Shown here: one piece after another, positions 5,393-7,349 of the stretch
How positions within the stretch are numbered: the first letter of the stretch is position 1
Layout: every line of letters starts with the position of its first letter
From: an uncultured Chitinophagaceae bacterium
GTDB taxonomy: Bacteria; Bacteroidota; Bacteroidia; Chitinophagales; Chitinophagaceae
DNA: 7,349 nt
NCBI GenBank assembly: GCA_903841915.1
Contig: CAIMKO010000293.1
Location: 1-7,349 of the forward strand
Direction of reading: 5' to 3'
The notes under the pieces: model-generated
Told to the model about the DNA's origin: nothing
The model's database searches: none
Seen by the model: only the letters and a program-made list of their open reading frames with translations
Translations under genes and position numbers: made by a program

Positions 5393-5426
5393 TTTGATCG
5401 CAATATTTTCATTTCTGCTAACTTTA
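5393..5426 (+). promoter_or_regulatory. Probable promoter of the Nif3-like gene (TTTG-N22-TAACTTTA)
   Basis: TTTG (5393-5396) and TAACTTTA (5419-5426) are 22 bp apart, one base more than the usual Bacteroidota spacing, with 7 of 8 matches in the -7 box. The predicted start is near 5432, giving a leader of about 28 bases to ATG 5461. It lies wholly between the two genes, so the Nif3-like gene need not depend on the MtfA-like transcript. Confidence 0.45.
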
Positions 5427-5460
5427 TAAGGCCTATATACAAATAGCAAAACGACCTATC

Positions 5461-6396
5461 ATGACCAACCCGGAAAAAGCATTCATGGAGAATAATAGTC
5501 AAAGCCGCAGAAAATTCATAAGCGCCATGAGCACAATGGTTGCTGCTGAACTATTGTTATCGATACCGATGGCCAGCAAAGCTGACAGTATATTTAAACC
5601 CGATGAAACAATTACGGTGGGTCAGATCATGGATCGTTTTATCAAAGAAGTTCCGGGTGGTGTTTTAAAACAAACAGTAGATAATTTAAAGTCAGGTTCT
5701 CCGGATATGCAGGTAACAAGTATCGTGACTTCTATGTTCGCAACTGTTGAAGTGATCAAAAAGACCATTGCACTTGGTGCTAATTTTATCATTGCACATG
5801 AGCCTACTTTTTATAGCCATGAAGATGATACAAGCTGGCTGAAAAGCGATCGCGTATATCAATATAAATCCGAATTGCTGAATCAAAATAAGATAGCTGT
5901 ATGGCGTTGTCATGATTATATCCATCGCCTTGTTCCGGATCCTGTGAGTTCAAGTGTATTGAAAGAACTGGACTGGATGAAATATGCTGATAAGAGCTTT
6001 CAAAATCTGGTAACGATTCCCGATATCAGTTTAAAAGAATTGATCGGTTATTTAAAATCAAAATTCAAAGTAGATGAAGTAAGGTATATCGGCGACCTGA
6101 ATCAAAACTGTAAAAGAGTTTTGGTAGCACCCGGAGCAGTGGGCATCCGGACACAATCATCTGCAGTTAATTATTATAAGCCAGATGTTTTGATCTGTGG
6201 AGAGATCAGTGAATGGGAAGCAGGTGAATACATTCGCGATGCAAGAGCCAAGGGTGATCATGTTGCTTTAATAGTGGTTGGGCATATTGCCAGTGAAGAA
6301 GCAGGTTCACTATTCATGATCGACTGGTTGAAGGAAAAGTTTCCATCGATTAAAACGCAGTTTATCCCATCAGGAAATTCATTGTCATTTTTGTAA
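5461..6396 (+). CDS. Nif3-like dinuclear-metal-fold protein with twin-arginine signal peptide
   Basis: Residues 15-21 (SRRKFIS) match the Tat motif SRRxFLK. A hydrophobic stretch (about 20-38) and a cleavage site after Ala41 (SKA-DS) follow. From about residue 50 the chain follows the NIF3/YbgI family: VTSIVTSMFATVEVIKKTI, then GANFIIAHEPTFY (108-120), RCHDYIH (151-157) and VVGHIASEE (275-282). The metal ligands expected from YbgI map to His115, Asp154 or His153, His277 and Glu281, while the second histidine of the usual HH is Glu116. Most Nif3 proteins are cytoplasmic with unclear function (metal storage, GTP cyclohydrolase-like or phosphatase activity has been proposed). A folded, metal-loaded, exported form fits Tat transport. 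ATG 5485 is a credible alternative start: GGAAAAAG lies 5 bp before it and the Tat motif is kept. Confidence 0.85.
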   Translation: MTNPEKAFMENNSQSRRKFISAMSTMVAAELLLSIPMASKADSIFKPDETITVGQIMDRFIKEVPGGVLKQTVDNLKSGSPDMQVTSIVTSMFATVEVIKKTIALGANFIIAHEPTFYSHEDDTSWLKSDRVYQYKSELLNQNKIAVWRCHDYIHRLVPDPVSSSVLKELDWMKYADKSFQNLVTIPDISLKELIGYLKSKFKVDEVRYIGDLNQNCKRVLVAPGAVGIRTQSSAVNYYKPDVLICGEISEWEAGEYIRDARAKGDHVALIVVGHIASEEAGSLFMIDWLKEKFPSIKTQFIPSGNSLSFL

Positions 6397-6404
6397 AATA
6401 TAAT

Positions 6405-6416
6405 AACAGCGCTGTT
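6405..6416. repeat. Perfect 12-bp palindrome between the Nif3-like and small membrane genes
   Basis: AACAGCGCTGTT is its own reverse complement and lies 9 bp after the Nif3-like stop. As RNA it would form at most a 4-bp stem around GCGC, without a T-run, so it is a poor terminator. It could be a binding site for a dimeric regulator of the small gene downstream, or chance. Confidence 0.4.
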
Positions 6417-6450
6417 TAGAATAATAGAATCAAAGTGTAATTAGGATACC

Positions 6451-6720
6451 ATGAAATCGAAAGGTTGGTCTGTAGCAATAATAGGATTAATAACTTGGAT
6501 ATCCTTTTTATTGACCTGTTATTCCGTTAAACAGGCGGAGTTATTGGGTCCGATTATATATTCTTCAATTTGTATCATTGCTGGAATATTATCATCAATA
6601 ATTGTATATGCATCTTTTTATATTTTCAAGGACAAAAAGTACATACTTTATATTCTGATTATTTGCTGTATTGGTATACTATTCTTGGGAATAAGTTTTC
6701 ATTATAACCTGATTCGATGA
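6451..6720 (+). CDS. Small membrane protein of unknown function (89 aa, three predicted helices)
   Basis: I do not recognise a family. Three hydrophobic segments at about 8-26, 33-57 and 64-84 leave only short charged ends (MKSKG and FHYNLIR) and one basic loop (FKDKK, about 59-63), so this is an inner-membrane protein with almost no soluble part. It is very rich in Ile (about a quarter of residues) and more AT-rich than the neighbouring genes, which may reflect only its hydrophobicity or may point to a separate origin. AGGA at 6443-6446 is a Shine-Dalgarno-like sequence 4 bp before the ATG. The gene follows the Nif3-like gene by 54 bp and converges with the hydrolase gene 24 bp beyond its stop. 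Near-identical 15-bp sequences flank it. Confidence 0.7.
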   Translation: MKSKGWSVAIIGLITWISFLLTCYSVKQAELLGPIIYSSICIIAGILSSIIVYASFYIFKDKKYILYILIICCIGILFLGISFHYNLIR

Positions 6721-6744
6721 TACCATTACATCGCAAAAATAAAC

Positions 6745-7320
6745 TTATCTCTTCTCCAGCATTTCAATGATCTTATCCGTTTCATCCACTTCTCCTATCC
6801 TTGGAAAGATATATTGCAGACTGCGTTCATGCGCATCGGCATTCATATCTGTCATGGCATCTTTTGCGAACGTGATATTATAGGCCCTCTCACTGGCATG
6901 TCTTGCAGTGCCTTCTACTCCTATACTTGTTGCCACACCTGCTAATACAATACCGGTAATATTTCTCTTTTGCAACTCTTCATGCAATGCCGTCTCGAAA
7001 AAAGCACCCCAGGTATGTTTGGTGATAAAAATATCATTGGCTGTTGCACGACTTTTTATTTCAGGAATGATCTCTAACCAGTCACCACTGCCTGGTGGAC
7101 GTAATGCTTGTTTGGCATCTTTGCGGCATTTGTTCCATGCGGCTACTCCTGAATTTACATTGACGATCACGATGGGTAATCCTACCTTATGAAAAGCATC
7201 CACCAGTTTTACGGTGTTATCAATAATACTTGCTATTGGTTTTGCTAAAGGCAATTGTACGATCCCTTTTTGTAGATCGATGATCATCAATGCGGTATTT
7301 GTATCGAGTGCAGTTACCAT
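6745..7320 (-). CDS. Isochorismatase-like hydrolase with Gly at the catalytic Cys position (191 aa)
   Basis: The alpha/beta isochorismatase fold is evident: MIIDLQKGI with Asp15, the lysine motif ITKHTWGAFF with Lys101, and the loop LAGVATSIGVEGTARHA (126-142). In cysteine hydrolases of this superfamily (nicotinamidase, carbamoylases) the loop reads TxxC and the cysteine is the nucleophile; here the residue is Gly134, encoded by GGA. True isochorismatases such as EntB also lack the cysteine, and I recall a broad group of 'isochorismatase family' proteins with TSIGVE, so this is probably a natural cysteine-less subgroup and not a broken gene. Asp15 and Lys101 remain. The length is normal and there is no signal peptide, so it is cytoplasmic. 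The substrate is unknown, and no siderophore genes are nearby to suggest isochorismate. Confidence 0.88.
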   Translation of the reverse strand: MVTALDTNTALMIIDLQKGIVQLPLAKPIASIIDNTVKLVDAFHKVGLPIVIVNVNSGVAAWNKCRKDAKQALRPPGSGDWLEIIPEIKSRATANDIFITKHTWGAFFETALHEELQKRNITGIVLAGVATSIGVEGTARHASERAYNITFAKDAMTDMNADAHERSLQYIFPRIGEVDETDKIIEMLEKR

Positions 7321-7335
7321 AGTATTTATTTATTG

Positions 7336-7343
7336 CAAAATTA
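7336..7343 (-). promoter_or_regulatory. Bacteroidota -7 promoter element (TAATTTTG) for the hydrolase gene
   Basis: The minus strand reads TAATTTTG, a perfect TAnnTTTG match, ending 15 bp before ATG 7320. The -33 region would lie beyond the window edge and cannot be checked. The predicted leader is about 10 bases with no Shine-Dalgarno sequence. Confidence 0.5.
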
Positions 7344-7349
7344 AAAACT

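Noticed and set aside
5382..5395. T-rich stretch after the MtfA-like gene as a terminator
   Set aside because: No stable stem precedes the T-run, so a Rho-independent terminator cannot be supported.
5692..5925. Minus-strand frame inside the Nif3-like gene
   Set aside because: Antisense shadow of a gene with conserved motifs on both sides.
6908..7192. Plus-strand frame inside the isochorismatase-like gene
   Set aside because: Antisense shadow; the minus-strand gene has all family landmarks.
1..7349. tRNA, rRNA, phage, toxin-antitoxin or defence-system genes
   Set aside because: No cloverleaf-like sequence, integrase, transposase, toxin or nuclease motif was found on either strand by inspection.

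Overview
The window looks like chromosome of a Bacteroidota (Bacteroidetes) bacterium, most likely near the Chitinophagaceae. The base composition is moderately AT-rich. Several starts are preceded by matches to the Bacteroidota promoter -7 consensus TAnnTTTG rather than by clear Shine-Dalgarno sequences, and most proteins resemble families familiar from that phylum. The phylum is inferred from these traits; no marker gene confirms it.

Layout. Positions 1-149 (+) hold the last strand or so of an outer-membrane beta-barrel protein, perhaps a patatin-like phospholipase. It converges on a conserved hypothetical protein (227-706, -). A perfectly phased 7-bp tandem array (174-243) fills the gap between them and supplies the stop codon of the second gene. 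Diverging from that gene is a 54-residue, very basic Gly/Lys/Asn-rich protein (795-959, +). A minus-strand series follows: a TMEM175-family channel (971-1549), a cold-shock protein with its own promoter (1621-1830), an orphan ABC ATPase (1917-2849), a 242-bp intergenic stretch with two opposed REP-like palindromes, an exported ChaN-like protein (3092-3946), a good Rho-independent terminator (4039-4065) and a secreted YXWGXW-repeat protein (4091-4393). Divergent from these on the plus strand are an MtfA-like zinc peptidase (4608-5381), a Nif3-family protein with a twin-arginine signal (5461-6396) and an AT-rich small membrane protein (6451-6720). The last gene (6745-7320, -) is an isochorismatase-fold hydrolase with glycine at the usual catalytic cysteine position.

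How the genes relate. Most appear to be single transcription units, with spacings of 50-240 bp and separate promoter-like motifs. I see no clear multigene operon and no defence, CRISPR, phage or transposon gene cluster. Metal handling recurs weakly: the ChaN-like protein, an ABC ATPase resembling ferric-iron and polyamine importers, an M90-type zinc peptidase and a Nif3 dinuclear-metal fold. No shared pathway can be shown.

The most notable items are the heptamer array and its three-frame stop arrangement, the paired REP-like palindromes, the exported Nif3 protein with an HE in place of the usual HH metal motif, the unannotated 54-residue basic protein, and the cysteine-less hydrolase. No gene-free stretch exceeds 300 bp; the longest are 2850-3091 and 4394-4607, both described below.
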